Below are positions 7,538 through 18,976 of a stretch of 64,000 nt of DNA, one piece after another. The position numbers and the translations under genes are program-made. Positions within the stretch are counted from its first letter, which is position 1. The number at the start of each line of letters is the position of its first letter. The notes under the pieces are model-generated. The model searched no databases. It was not told where the DNA came from and worked only from the letters and a program-made list of their open reading frames with translations. The stretch covers positions 113,189-177,188 of the forward strand of contig NZ_QFYS01000008.1 in assembly GCF_003254525.1 (NCBI RefSeq), in the 5' to 3' direction. Source of the stretch: Phenylobacterium kunshanense. Lineage in GTDB: Bacteria > Pseudomonadota > Alphaproteobacteria > Caulobacterales > Caulobacteraceae.

Positions 7538-7553
7538 CCCTCCCTCTCCGCCA
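7538..7553 (+). repeat. Right attachment-like direct repeat (tRNA-Ser 3' end copy)
   Basis: Exact 16-base copy CCCTCCCTCTCCGCCA of the tRNA-Ser 3' end, without any upstream tRNA body. It marks the distal border of the island. Confidence 0.8.
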
Positions 7554-7598
7554 CGTGCCTAGCTCCACAGGCCCCATCCCGCCTGACCAATCCCCAGC

Positions 7599-8408
7599 CT
7601 AGAGCCCGAACACCCGCCGCGCATTGCCGCTGAGGTACGCATCCCTCTGCTCGGGCGTCAGGCCCAGGTCGTCGAGCCGGGCGAGGCACTGGGCGGGCGA
7701 GAGCATCGGCCAGTTGGTGCCAAACATGACCCGGTCCCGCCCAAGCCCCTTCATCCACTCCACGAAGGCGGGGGGCAGGCGGTGCGCGGCGTAAGCCGAG
7801 GTGTCCACGTGGAAGTTCGGGAACTTCACGGTCATGGTCACCAGCTCGTCGAGGAAGGGGAAGCCCACGTGGCCGCCCACGACCACGAGCTCGGGAAAGT
7901 CGAGCATGACCTCCTCCAGATAGGGGATCATCCGCCCCGTCTCTGACCGGCGCAGAGGGCCGGTATGGCCGATCTGGGTGCAGAAGGGCACGCCGGCGTC
8001 GATGCAGGCGGCGTAGATCGGATAGTAGCGCCGGTCGTTGGGCGGCAGGCCCCAGAGCCAAGGCACGACCCGCACGCCGACGAAGGTCTTCCGGTCGGCC
8101 AGGCGGCGGATCTCGCGCACGGTCTGCATGGGCGCCTCCAGATCGACCGTCATGAGGCCGCGGAACCGGTCGGGAGCCCGGGCGACGCAGTCCGCCACCT
8201 CGTCGTTCGAGATCAGGCTGCCCTCTGGCCCGTGCCATCCGGACAGCAGAGTGATGTCGACGCCGGCGCGGTCCATGGCCGCGAGGGTGGATTCCACCGT
8301 CTGCAGGTCGAGCTCGGTCCGGCCCGTCCAGCGCAGCAGGGTCTCCATCCACGGCCGCCGGGCCATCCGCTCGGTGGTGATCTGAGCCCAGACGTCGATC
8401 GCGCCCAT
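7599..8408 (-). CDS. Amidohydrolase family protein (ACMSD-like, amidohydrolase 2)
   Basis: A TIM-barrel amidohydrolase of 269 residues if it starts at the ATG at 8408, which has GGAGG ten bases upstream; an earlier ATG at 8420 adds four residues. Typical elements are IGHTGP, VVGGHVGFPFLDE, FHVDTSAYA and DRVMFGTNWPM near the C-terminus, the last being the usual metal-site Asp region (here FGTNWP, with Asn where many members have Asp). The N-terminal HxH metal motif is replaced by DVWAQI, so metal binding may be altered. Family members hydrolyse or decarboxylate ring-cleavage and acyl products. It is divergent from a MarR regulator across a perfect palindrome. Confidence 0.82.
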   Translation of the reverse strand: MGAIDVWAQITTERMARRPWMETLLRWTGRTELDLQTVESTLAAMDRAGVDITLLSGWHGPEGSLISNDEVADCVARAPDRFRGLMTVDLEAPMQTVREIRRLADRKTFVGVRVVPWLWGLPPNDRRYYPIYAACIDAGVPFCTQIGHTGPLRRSETGRMIPYLEEVMLDFPELVVVGGHVGFPFLDELVTMTVKFPNFHVDTSAYAAHRLPPAFVEWMKGLGRDRVMFGTNWPMLSPAQCLARLDDLGLTPEQRDAYLSGNARRVFGL

Positions 8409-8422
8409 GCCGCCCTCCATTT

Positions 8423-8438
8423 ACTTCACTAGTGAAGT
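8423..8438. promoter_or_regulatory. 16-bp perfect palindrome, probable MarR operator
   Basis: ACTTCACTAGTGAAGT lies between the divergent amidohydrolase and MarR genes, 14 bases upstream of the amidohydrolase ATG. MarR-family regulators commonly bind such palindromes in their own divergent promoter. Symmetry is directly visible; binding is inferred. Confidence 0.6.
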
Positions 8439-8483
8439 TATGGCTGACTGCGCGTCGGCGGGCAAGCGCGGTATGGAGCGGGG

Positions 8484-8915
8484 ATGACCCCGTCAGACCT
8501 CCGCATCTATCACCGCCTGCAGATGGCGGCCCATCGCCTGCAGAAGGCGGCCGATCGCCGCGTCATGGCCGCCGCCGGCGTGACGACCGCCCAGGCCGCC
8601 GTCCTGGCGATCGTGAAGGGGCAGGAGGGCGCGACCCAGCGTTCGATCGCGCGCCAGCTCGGGCTCAACGAATCCGCCATGACCGCCATGGTCGGCCGAC
8701 TGAGCACGCTCGGTCTGCTGGTGCGCACGCGCGATCCCGTCGACGGGCGGACATGGAACCTCGAGCTGACGGCCCAGGGCGAGGCCGCGCTGGCGGCGCT
8801 GGGGCCGGCCTTTGGCCAGATCAACTCCCGGATTTCCGACGCGCTCGACCCCGCCGCGCTCCTGGCGCTGTCAGACGCGCTTGCCCGCCTGACGGAAGCC
8901 TTCGACGACGCGTAG
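8484..8915 (+). CDS. MarR family transcriptional regulator
   Basis: A 143-residue winged-helix regulator: TTAQAAVLAIVKGQEGATQRSIARQLGLNESAMTAMVGRL forms the recognition helix region and TRDPVDGRTWNLELTAQGEAAL the wing, both classic for MarR. GGAG lies seven bases before the ATG. It most likely represses the divergent amidohydrolase gene and itself through the palindrome at 8423-8438, released by a small aromatic ligand in analogy to the family. The ligand is not known. Confidence 0.92.
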   Translation: MTPSDLRIYHRLQMAAHRLQKAADRRVMAAAGVTTAQAAVLAIVKGQEGATQRSIARQLGLNESAMTAMVGRLSTLGLLVRTRDPVDGRTWNLELTAQGEAALAALGPAFGQINSRISDALDPAALLALSDALARLTEAFDDA

Positions 8916-8938
8916 GGGGCCGCGCGCCGGGGGCCCGG

Positions 8939-10102
8939 CTAGAAGTCGCAGCCCGCCGTCGATCCGCGTGGCGCAGCGCGACCGTCGAGGCTGACGCTGG
9001 CGCTGTAGTAGCTGTTCGCGTTCCCCGTCGGCGCGGTCCTCTGGTCGACGGTCAGGACGAAGGGCGCCTTGTTGGGCGCCAGGCCCGCGAAGGTGCGGGC
9101 GCCCTCGCCCGTGCCCAGTTTCTCGCAGGCGACTTCCGTGACGGTCGCGCCCCGCGCGCGCAGGGCGCCGGGGACGTCATAGGGGATCTCCGCGCCGACC
9201 TTCATCCAGGAAACGCCAAGGCTCGTGGGCGAGGCGCCGCGGCCCTCGACGCTGACCGTCAGACCGCCGATCTGGCCGCTGGCCAGCTCGCGCGCGGACG
9301 CCGGGCGGGCCGCCCAGCGGATGCCGGTCGCCCGGCTCCGGATGTCCGCCAGAGTGGGGCGCTGCCCCGGCGCCGGCAGGGCGGCCAGCAGCGCCTCGGC
9401 GGCCGGCCCAGTGTCCACGATCCGCTTCCAGTCGTCCCGGCATTGCTGATCGGCCCATCGCGTGGCCGACGCCTCGCGGGCGATGTAGTCGCGCCGGCAC
9501 TTGGCCAGGAAAGCCGGCATCGCCGCATCCGGATCGGTCGCTGGTCCCGCCGAGGCGGCGGCCGGCGCGGCTGAGGGCGTCTCGGCAGCCGCGCCGGCGC
9601 CCACCGAGATCGCGGCGCCGAAGGTGCTTCCATTCCACGCGAGCTGGGCTGCGCACTGGGCGCTGGGCGCGACCGCCGCGCCGCAGGCGAGGCCCCGCTT
9701 GGCGATCTGCACCCGGGTCGGCCGACCGGCGACGAGACGATAGGCGATCAGGGTGTCTGACCAGGCCCGGAGCACCTGGCCGCGCGCATTGGCGACATAG
9801 ATATCGACTTTCGCCTCCCCACCGGGGCGGAAGAGGCCCGGGCGCCCGGTGCAGGCGTAGTCACCCTCGGAGACGAGATAATCGAGCCGCCCGTCACCCG
9901 TGAAATCCTGGGCGATGACGAAGCGGCCCTGGCCGGGTCGCCCGCCCGCGGCGCGGCAGCGCGCGTCGAGGTCGTTCATGTGCGAAAGGACCAGCGGGGG
10001 GACGGGCGGCGGCTGGGGCTGGGCCCAGGCCAGACCGCCCGGAACCTGAAGTCCCGCCAACGCCGCGAGGACGAGCCGCCTGACCGGATACGTGCGCCGC
10101 AT
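8939..10102 (-). CDS. Secreted protein of unknown function
   Basis: A 387-residue protein with a Sec signal peptide (RRLVLAALAGLQVPGGLAWA, cut before QPQPPP) and a perfect GGAGG before the ATG. After a proline-rich stretch comes FVIAQDFTGDGRLDYLVSEGDYAC, a single FG-GAP/VCBS-like element, then an Ala-rich linker and a cysteine-containing C-terminal domain (ASVSLDG...TAGCDF). Several conserved cysteines suggest disulfides in the periplasm. I do not recognise a family. It stands alone between MarR and the MFS gene. Confidence 0.7.
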   Translation of the reverse strand: MRRTYPVRRLVLAALAGLQVPGGLAWAQPQPPPVPPLVLSHMNDLDARCRAAGGRPGQGRFVIAQDFTGDGRLDYLVSEGDYACTGRPGLFRPGGEAKVDIYVANARGQVLRAWSDTLIAYRLVAGRPTRVQIAKRGLACGAAVAPSAQCAAQLAWNGSTFGAAISVGAGAAAETPSAAPAAASAGPATDPDAAMPAFLAKCRRDYIAREASATRWADQQCRDDWKRIVDTGPAAEALLAALPAPGQRPTLADIRSRATGIRWAARPASARELASGQIGGLTVSVEGRGASPTSLGVSWMKVGAEIPYDVPGALRARGATVTEVACEKLGTGEGARTFAGLAPNKAPFVLTVDQRTAPTGNANSYYSASVSLDGRAAPRGSTAGCDF

Positions 10103-10176
10103 GGAATCCTCCCTGGCCTCAGCCTAGGTGGACCCCGTCCAAGGGCGCAAATCACCCCTTCGCCAACTCGCTGGAT

Positions 10177-11361
10177 TCAGGAAAGCCTGCGGGTGGTGCG
10201 GCCGAGCGCCACGAGGATCGCCGCCGCCGCCAGGGCCACCGGCGCGACCGAGAAGAAGACCTCACCCGGCGAGGCGCCCGCGCTGCGCAGTTCTCCCGCG
10301 ATCAACGGCCCGAAGATGGATCCCAGACGGCCAACGCCCACGGCCGCGCCGGCGCCGGCCGCTCGGAAATCCGGCGGATAGAGCATCGGCGCCACGGCAT
10401 AGAGCGAGAACTGGGCGCCCATCACCAGGAAGCCCGCGGCGGCGGACAGGGCCAGGATGGCGACCGGCGCGTCGGCGGCGGCCAGTCCCGCCATGGCGGC
10501 GGCCAGCGCCAGATAGGCGAGCGCCAGGGGACCACGCCAGCCCATCCTGTCGCTGATGGCGCCCATGGTGAGCGAGCCCACCACCCCGGCGGCGTTGAAG
10601 GCCATGGCCGCCGCGAAGCCCTCGGAGGGGGGATGGCCCTTGTCCACCACGAGGGTCGGCAGCCAGTTGAGCGCCAGGTACAGCACCACGAGCGTCAGCA
10701 TGAACGCCGCCCAGACGAGGACTGTGGAGGCGGCGCGACCTTCGCCGAACAGGGCGCGGACGGTATTTCTGTCGGCCTCCGGATGGGGCTCCGGACGGGT
10801 CTCGGGCAGGAGCAGCAGGATCACGGGGAGCAGCAGCAGCGGCACGACGCCGCCGGCGACAAAGATCGTCCGCCACTCCAGGCCCTCGCCCGCCAGGCGC
10901 GCGATCAGCGCCGCCGAGGCGCCCCCCACCGGCATGCCGCAGAACATGGCGGTGACCGTTGCAGTCCGCCGCTCGGGCCGGCTGATCTCCATGGCCACCG
11001 CGATCAGGTTGGGCATGGCGCCGCCGAACCCGAGGCCGGTAGCGAACCTGGCCCAGAGGAGGATTTCGTAGGATGGCGCCGCGGCGGTCGCGAGGGAGAA
11101 CAGCCCGAACAGCGCCACCGAGCCCAGCAGCACCGGCTTGCGCCCCACCCGGTCGGCCAGCCACCCGCCCCCAAAGGCGCCGATGACGAGACCAACCATG
11201 GCGATGCTGGCCGCCCAGCCGATCTGCGACGGGCCGAGGCCCAATTCAGGCGCCATCCCCGGCGCGGCGACGCCGAATGCCTGGATGTCGTAGCCTTCGA
11301 CCGCCGCGATCAGGAAGCAGACGAAGACGACGAGCCCCGCGCCGCCTTTGATCCTGGCCAA
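10177..11361 (-). CDS. MFS transporter, aromatic acid:H+ symporter (AAHS) type
   Basis: A 394-residue, 12-helix major facilitator. EGYDIQAFGVAAP in helix 1 is the AAHS hallmark (an acidic residue in DGYD/EGYD), and GWLADRVGRKPVLL is the MFS loop 2-3 signature. Family members import benzoate, protocatechuate, vanillate or related acids with protons at the inner membrane. The frame begins with TTG at 11361, and no ATG or GTG is available before helix 1, so the start is the least certain part. No catabolic genes adjoin it. Confidence 0.86.
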   Translation of the reverse strand: MARIKGGAGLVVFVCFLIAAVEGYDIQAFGVAAPGMAPELGLGPSQIGWAASIAMVGLVIGAFGGGWLADRVGRKPVLLGSVALFGLFSLATAAAPSYEILLWARFATGLGFGGAMPNLIAVAMEISRPERRTATVTAMFCGMPVGGASAALIARLAGEGLEWRTIFVAGGVVPLLLLPVILLLLPETRPEPHPEADRNTVRALFGEGRAASTVLVWAAFMLTLVVLYLALNWLPTLVVDKGHPPSEGFAAAMAFNAAGVVGSLTMGAISDRMGWRGPLALAYLALAAAMAGLAAADAPVAILALSAAAGFLVMGAQFSLYAVAPMLYPPDFRAAGAGAAVGVGRLGSIFGPLIAGELRSAGASPGEVFFSVAPVALAAAAILVALGRTTRRLS

Positions 11362-11492
11362 TCCTCACGCCCCCAAGATTTCCCCGGCGCGCACCATGCC
11401 GCCAGCCGGCGCCTCGCGACAAGCGCCCGGGAAACCCGTCGGCCCGCCGCGAGTTAAGCAGCCCGTCCACGACAGCCACCAACGAGGAAGAC

Positions 11493-11795
11493 ATGCGCAA
11501 CCGACTCATCGCCGCCCTGGTGTTCGGCTGTTCGAGCCTCGCGCTCGTGGCCGCGCCCGCTCCTGCCGAGGCCAAGCGCGTGCTGGTCTGCAAGACCGTG
11601 AACGTGAAGAAGAAGGCCAATACCGGCACGGTCATCGGCGCCGTGGCCGGCGGCGTCCTCGGCAACCAGATCGCCGGGAACGGCGCCCGCACCGAGGGTA
11701 CGCTGCTGGGCGCTGGCGTCGGCGCGGTCGCCGGCCACGAGATCGCCAAGAGCAACGCGAAGAAGAAGCGGCGCTGCCACTACGAGTACCGCTGA
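11493..11795 (+). CDS. Glycine-zipper 2TM domain envelope protein
   Basis: A 100-residue protein with a signal peptide (LIAALVFGCSSLALVAAPAPAEA) and a glycine-zipper repeat (GTVIGAVAGGVLGNQIAG, GTLLGAGVGAVAGHEIA) of the Rick_17kDa/YMGG type, ending in a basic tail KKKRRCHYEYR. These proteins sit in or at the outer membrane and are linked to envelope integrity. GAGG precedes the ATG. It is divergent from the MFS gene. Confidence 0.82.
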   Translation: MRNRLIAALVFGCSSLALVAAPAPAEAKRVLVCKTVNVKKKANTGTVIGAVAGGVLGNQIAGNGARTEGTLLGAGVGAVAGHEIAKSNAKKKRRCHYEYR

Positions 11796-11807
11796 GGCCT
11801 CCCCGCC

Positions 11808-12080
11808 TCAGTGGATGCGGAACTCCGCGCCGATCGCCTTCAGATCCGCGGGCTTGATCAGGCGGTTGTGGCCCACCGTGACCTTGAAGAGCGGTCCGTC
11901 GAGGGTCCGCGCCCAGAAGTCGAGGAACTTCCGCAGGGTCGGGAACTCGGGAAAGAGGTCGTAGTCCTGCCAGATATAGCTCTGCAGCAGGGCCGGATGA
12001 TCAGGCATGCGATAGAGGATTTCGGCCGTGGTCAGGCCGTAGCCCTGGAGCTGTTTGCGGAATTCGGGCGACACTTTCAT
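11808..12080 (-). CDS. usg: Usg family protein
   Basis: A 90-residue protein beginning MKVSPEFRKQLQGYGLTTAE, followed by ILYRMPDHPALLQSYIWQDYDLFPEFP. The family is named after the usg gene next to trpFBA in Caulobacter and is confined mainly to Alphaproteobacteria; its biochemical role is unknown. The ATG at 12080 has GAGG at a proper distance; an upstream in-frame start at 12119 has no support. No trp genes are present in this window. Confidence 0.85.
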   Translation of the reverse strand: MKVSPEFRKQLQGYGLTTAEILYRMPDHPALLQSYIWQDYDLFPEFPTLRKFLDFWARTLDGPLFKVTVGHNRLIKPADLKAIGAEFRIH

Positions 12081-12221
12081 CAACGACCTCGCGAACGTAG
12101 AACCGCCGCGCGGTCGCAACCGAGCGGCCGCGCTGGACTCCAGTTCGGCCGAGTCGGAATGAAAGTTCTATGAATTCCTTATGTTAGCACTCGCCAGTCG
12201 GCGCTGCTGCCACGAGGAGGC

Positions 12222-12788
12222 CTAGCCGAACAGGTCCGGCCGCCGCACTCGCAACGCCAGGATCAGCGCCAGGGACTTCAGGTCTTCGATCCGCCGCTGC
12301 TCGACCCAGGTCCAGAGAAGGGCGAGCGGAACCTCCTCGACGGTGATGAGCTCGCGCTCCGTGTCGACCCCGCCGCCGGCCCCGATGCGATCCTCCGCGG
12401 AGTAGGTCGCCAGGAAGAGGTCCACGCGCTCGCTGGACACGCCCGGGCAGGAGAAGGGCGAGCCGATCGGATCCAGGCGCGACAATGGGACGCCGCATTC
12501 CTCCATCGCTTCCCGGATCGCCGTCTCCTCGGCGTCTTCGTTGTCGACCATGCCCGCCGGCGCCTCGAGCAGCTCGGGCGGACCGCCCGCCCAGATCACG
12601 GGAGCGCGGGGCAGGTTGACCATCAGCGCCGTCCGGCGTTCGGGATCGTAGGGCAGCACGCAGGCCGCCCGGCCGTGATGCTCGATCTCGCGGGTGAAGG
12701 TCTGGCCATCCCCCGCACTCAGCGTGGCGACCATCAGGGTCGTGTAGCCCTGGTAGACCGTCTCGACCTTGCGGAGCTCCGCCGGCAT
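12222..12788 (-). CDS. NUDIX hydrolase, ADP-ribose pyrophosphatase-like
   Basis: A 188-residue protein with a complete Nudix box: AGMVDNEDAEETAIREAMEE followed by CGV (G-x5-E-x7-REAxEExG), preceded by the E(L)LEAPAG strand typical of NudF/YffH-type sugar-nucleotide diphosphatases. Such enzymes hydrolyse ADP-ribose or related NDP-sugars with Mg. GAGG precedes the ATG. It ends a short minus-strand cluster with the membrane and secreted genes at 12796-13706 (seven-base gap). Confidence 0.88.
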   Translation of the reverse strand: MPAELRKVETVYQGYTTLMVATLSAGDGQTFTREIEHHGRAACVLPYDPERRTALMVNLPRAPVIWAGGPPELLEAPAGMVDNEDAEETAIREAMEECGVPLSRLDPIGSPFSCPGVSSERVDLFLATYSAEDRIGAGGGVDTERELITVEEVPLALLWTWVEQRRIEDLKSLALILALRVRRPDLFG

Positions 12789-12795
12789 GGCCGCC

Positions 12796-13050
12796 TCAGC
12801 CTTCGGCCTTGCGCCGCAGGGCCCAGCGCAGGAGCCCGGCCAGCGCGACGAGCGCCCAGGCTCCCTCCATCACGGTGGCGGAAAGGTTGAAGTCCCCGGC
12901 CAGGAGCGACCACAGGATCAGGCACGCGCCGATCAGGTTGCAGCACAGCGAAAGCGGTCGCTCGGGATCGACCTTCCCGAGCGCTGCACCGGCGTAGGCG
13001 ACGAGGATGAGCGCGACGCCGACCAAACCGGCGACGTCGACCGGGCTCAT
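12796..13050 (-). CDS. Small membrane protein (CBU_0592-like)
   Basis: An 84-residue protein with three predicted membrane segments (VAGLVGVALILVAYAGAAL, LCCNLIGACLILWSLL, VMEGAWALVALAGLLRWAL) and a basic C-terminus. The pattern matches the small CBU_0592-type membrane family of unknown function. Its ATG overlaps the stop of the upstream secreted-protein gene in a TGATG, so translation is coupled. A longer frame starting at 13176 is only the overlap with that gene. Confidence 0.75.
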   Translation of the reverse strand: MSPVDVAGLVGVALILVAYAGAALGKVDPERPLSLCCNLIGACLILWSLLAGDFNLSATVMEGAWALVALAGLLRWALRRKAEG

Positions 13051-13706
13051 CAGAACGTGCGTTCCTGGTACTGCAGGGTGCCCAGGTCGTACTTGGCGTT
13101 GACCTGGGTGTCGTCCGGCTTGCGGACCGTGGAGAAGTTCAGGCCCACCGACTGGTTGGACGTGAGGTACTCCCACGAACGGCGGACGCGCTTCAGGCCG
13201 TCAGGATCCTGCGGCTGGGTGTAGTTGGCGGTCGGATCCAGCGGCGGCTGATGCACGAACGCCCAGATGTTGAGCGCCTTGGCGATCTCCTCGGCGGCCG
13301 TGGCCGGGTAGCGCAGCTCGACGTTGCAGACCGTCTTGTTCGAACCCGCCGGGAAGACAATGACCTGGTACGCCTTGTTCTCGGTTCCGAGCGGCTTGTT
13401 CCAGCTCTGCTCACGCTTGTTCAGCTTGAAACCGTTCGGCTTGGCGATGTCATCCAGCTTCTGGCCACGAACCATCGGCATGCAGATCTTCTCGACCACC
13501 TGGATCGTCTCGAATCCGTAGCCGCTGGTGGGGAGCGGGGGCGGCGCGGGCGCGGCCTCGGGGGCCGGCGCAGCGGGCGCGGCCGCAGGCGGCGCGGCCT
13601 CGGTGGCGGCCGGCGGCGCCGGCTGGGCGGCGGGAGCGGGGTCCTGCGCTTGGGCGGCGGTGGCGACGCCCGCGGCGAGGATCAGGCTGGAGAGGACGAG
13701 ACGCAT
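13050..13706 (-). CDS. Secreted Pro/Ala-rich periplasmic protein of unknown function
   Basis: A 218-residue protein with signal peptide MRLVLSSLILAAGVATAAQA and then a linker of about 40 residues made almost only of Pro and Ala. The folded C-terminal half begins YGFETIQVVEKICMPMV and contains two cysteines (IC and TVCNVEL) suited to a disulfide. The ATG at 13706 follows AGGGGAAAA; an earlier start at 13748 would spoil the signal peptide. It is coupled to the downstream small membrane gene through TGATG. No family is recognised. Confidence 0.75.
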   Translation of the reverse strand: MRLVLSSLILAAGVATAAQAQDPAPAAQPAPPAATEAAPPAAAPAAPAPEAAPAPPPLPTSGYGFETIQVVEKICMPMVRGQKLDDIAKPNGFKLNKREQSWNKPLGTENKAYQVIVFPAGSNKTVCNVELRYPATAAEEIAKALNIWAFVHQPPLDPTANYTQPQDPDGLKRVRRSWEYLTSNQSVGLNFSTVRKPDDTQVNAKYDLGTLQYQERTF

Positions 13707-13750
13707 GAAATTTTCCCCTGACTTCGGCCGCGCATCAAACTTAAACACGG

Positions 13751-13774
13751 CGCCCTAGGCAAGGCCTCAGGGCG
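13751..13774 (-). terminator. Candidate terminator of the atp operon
   Basis: Downstream of atpC on the minus strand, CGCCCT and AGGGCG enclose an inner AGGC/GCCT stem, followed by a short GTGTTTAAG tract. The stem is good and the T-run poor, so termination is only likely. Confidence 0.4.
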
Positions 13775-13805
13775 GCCGTTTTACGGCGGTGAATTCACGT
13801 GCTCG

Positions 13806-14069
13806 TTAGGCGGCTTCGACCGCGTGTTCCGCCAGGATCGTCAGCCCTTCCGGGGTCACATCGGCAAAACCGCCACGGACCTCGTAGGTCGTCACTTGAC
13901 CGTTGTTGTAGACGCGCACCGGACCCTCTTTGAGGGTGGTCATGAACGGCGCGTGGTTCGCCAGGACCCCGAAGTCACCTTCGGAGCCCGGGGCGTCCAC
14001 CTGGTCCACCAGGCCCGCGAAGAGTTCGCGTTCTGGCGAGACCAGGGAGAAGTGGAGCTTGTCGGCCAT
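13806..14069 (-). CDS. atpC: ATP synthase F1 subunit epsilon (short form)
   Basis: An 87-residue epsilon subunit, MADKLHFSLVSPERELF followed by GSEGDFGVLANHAPFMTTLKEG, which covers the N-terminal beta-sandwich that binds gamma and the c-ring. The C-terminal helical hairpin that inhibits ATP hydrolysis in E. coli (about 50 residues more) is absent. Short epsilons are known in several Alphaproteobacteria. It is the last gene of atpHAGDC, six bases after atpD. Confidence 0.95.
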   Translation of the reverse strand: MADKLHFSLVSPERELFAGLVDQVDAPGSEGDFGVLANHAPFMTTLKEGPVRVYNNGQVTTYEVRGGFADVTPEGLTILAEHAVEAA

Positions 14070-14075
14070 GGCGCC

Positions 14076-15632
<1,557 letters not shown>

Positions 15633-16505
15633 CTAGAGCGCTTCGGCGCCGGAGATGATCTCGATCAGCTCCTTGGTGATCTGCGCCTGGCGTTGACGGT
15701 TATATTTCAGGGTGAGGCCGGCGATCATGTCGCCGGCGTTGCGGGTAGCGTTGTCCATCGCGGTCATCTGCGCGGCGAAGAAGCCGGCCTGGTTCTCGAG
15801 CATCGCCGAGAAGACCTGGGTCGTGATGTTGCGCGGCAGCAGCTCTTCGAGGATGGCGGCCTCGTCGGGCTCGTACTCGTAGGCTGCGCCCTTGAGGTCG
15901 AGCGGAGCGCCGCCGTCGGCCACCTGGGCCGGGATGAGCTGCAGCACGGTCGGCTGCTGGCTGACCACCGACTTGAAGCGGCTGAAGATCAGGCTGACCA
16001 CATCGACCTCGCCCGCCTCGAACAGCTCGCGGATCTTGGTCGACACCTCTTCGGCGACGCTGAGCGACGGGTTCCCGCCCGCCTCGTAGACGCCGACATA
16101 GCGGTCGCCGAAATGCCGGCGGAGCTGGTCGCGCGCCTTTCGCCCGACGACCAGGACGCGCACGTCCTTGCCCTCGGCGACCAGGGCGTTGAGCCGCTCG
16201 CGCGCCGCACGGACGATCGAGCTGTTGAAACCCCCGGCCAGGCCGCGGTCGCTGGTGGCGACCACGACGAGGTGGCGACGGTCCGATCCCGTGCCCACCA
16301 GCAGCTTCGGCGCGCCGTCACCAGACACGCCGGCCGCCAGGTTAGAGATGACCGAGGCCATCCGCTGGGCGTACGGGCGCGCGTTCTGGGCGGCGTCCTG
16401 CGCCTTCCGCAGCTTGGCCGCAGCGACCATCTGCATCGCCTTCGTGATCTTCTGCGTGGCTTTCACGCTTCCGATCCGATTGCGCATCTCCTTGAGGCTG
16501 GCCAT
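15633..16505 (-). CDS. atpG: ATP synthase F1 subunit gamma
   Basis: A 290-residue rotor subunit. The N-terminal [20 protein letters not shown] and C-terminal [20 protein letters not shown] helices form the coiled coil inside the alpha/beta hexamer and are highly conserved. Length is normal. It lies between atpA and atpD in the standard order. Confidence 0.97.
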   Translation of the reverse strand: MASLKEMRNRIGSVKATQKITKAMQMVAAAKLRKAQDAAQNARPYAQRMASVISNLAAGVSGDGAPKLLVGTGSDRRHLVVVATSDRGLAGGFNSSIVRAARERLNALVAEGKDVRVLVVGRKARDQLRRHFGDRYVGVYEAGGNPSLSVAEEVSTKIRELFEAGEVDVVSLIFSRFKSVVSQQPTVLQLIPAQVADGGAPLDLKGAAYEYEPDEAAILEELLPRNITTQVFSAMLENQAGFFAAQMTAMDNATRNAGDMIAGLTLKYNRQRQAQITKELIEIISGAEAL

Positions 16506-16537
16506 GCCCTAGCGGTCTCCGCTCAGCGCTCGAGGTC

Positions 16538-18630
<2,093 letters not shown>

Positions 18631-18899
18631 TATTGTCCGCCCGGGTCGTATGTCACGCGCCGCAAACGGACCGGTCCGCTGCGGCTAAAGGCTTGAAAGC
18701 GCTTGAAGAAAGCACATCGGTCCTGGAGCTTTCGAAAGACCCCGGCCCAAAGCCGCGCGCCTACTAGCATGCGATGTTGTGCGTCGCAACCGAGCCTGCC
18801 CGGGGTTCCCCAGCGGCAAATGGTCGATTTTCCAGTCGGTTTGCGATTGCGACGGTCGAGCGGGGTTGCGCCGAGGGCAGCGACCGACGAGGCCCGACC
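18631..18899. other. Intergenic region upstream of atpH
   Basis: About 270 bases without a convincing gene. It must contain the atp promoter reading leftward, but no clear -35/-10 pair stands out. A repeated motif GCTTGAAAGCGCTTGAAG occurs near 18690. An open frame on the minus strand (18630-18950) lacks any recognisable sequence and ribosome site. Confidence 0.4.
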
Positions 18900-18929
18900 A
18901 AAAAAGTGGCCGCGGGTTGCCCCGCGGCC
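18900..18929 (-). terminator. Intrinsic terminator of the CC_3452-like gene
   Basis: On the minus strand a nine-base stem GGCCGCGGG/CCCGCGGCC (18908-18929) with a four-base loop is followed two bases later by a run of six T (18905-18900). It lies 48 bases past the stop of the gene at 18977-19315. Confidence 0.85.
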
Positions 18930-18976
18930 CAGGCGACAGAAGCTCGACAAGAGAGCTGCTGGGAGACGTGTGAGCC

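Larger units (their letters stand above)
5688..7553. mobile_element. tRNA-Ser-associated mini-island carrying a toxin/immunity pair
   Basis: The 3' end of tRNA-Ser (CCCTCCCTCTCCGCCA, 5688-5703) is repeated exactly at 7538-7553. This is the footprint left when an element integrates by site-specific recombination into a tRNA 3' end and restores it. Between the repeats are only two convincing genes, both on the minus strand: a large toxin-like protein and a SUKH-type immunity protein. No integrase or excisionase is present, so the element is either a remnant or is mobilised in trans. AT-rich non-coding DNA sits at both ends (5704-5745 and about 7390-7530), unlike the surrounding high-GC chromosome. 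The repeat is directly visible; the mobile origin is inference. Confidence 0.7.

Noticed and set aside
7393..7598. An integrase remnant at the right island end
   Set aside because: The frame there is the extension of the amidohydrolase shadow; no tyrosine-recombinase motif (R..HxxR..Y) can be read.
12184..12210. A CIRCE-like half site TTAGCACTC
   Set aside because: The second half matches only four of nine positions of GAGTGCTAA, and no chaperone gene follows, so HrcA control is not supported.
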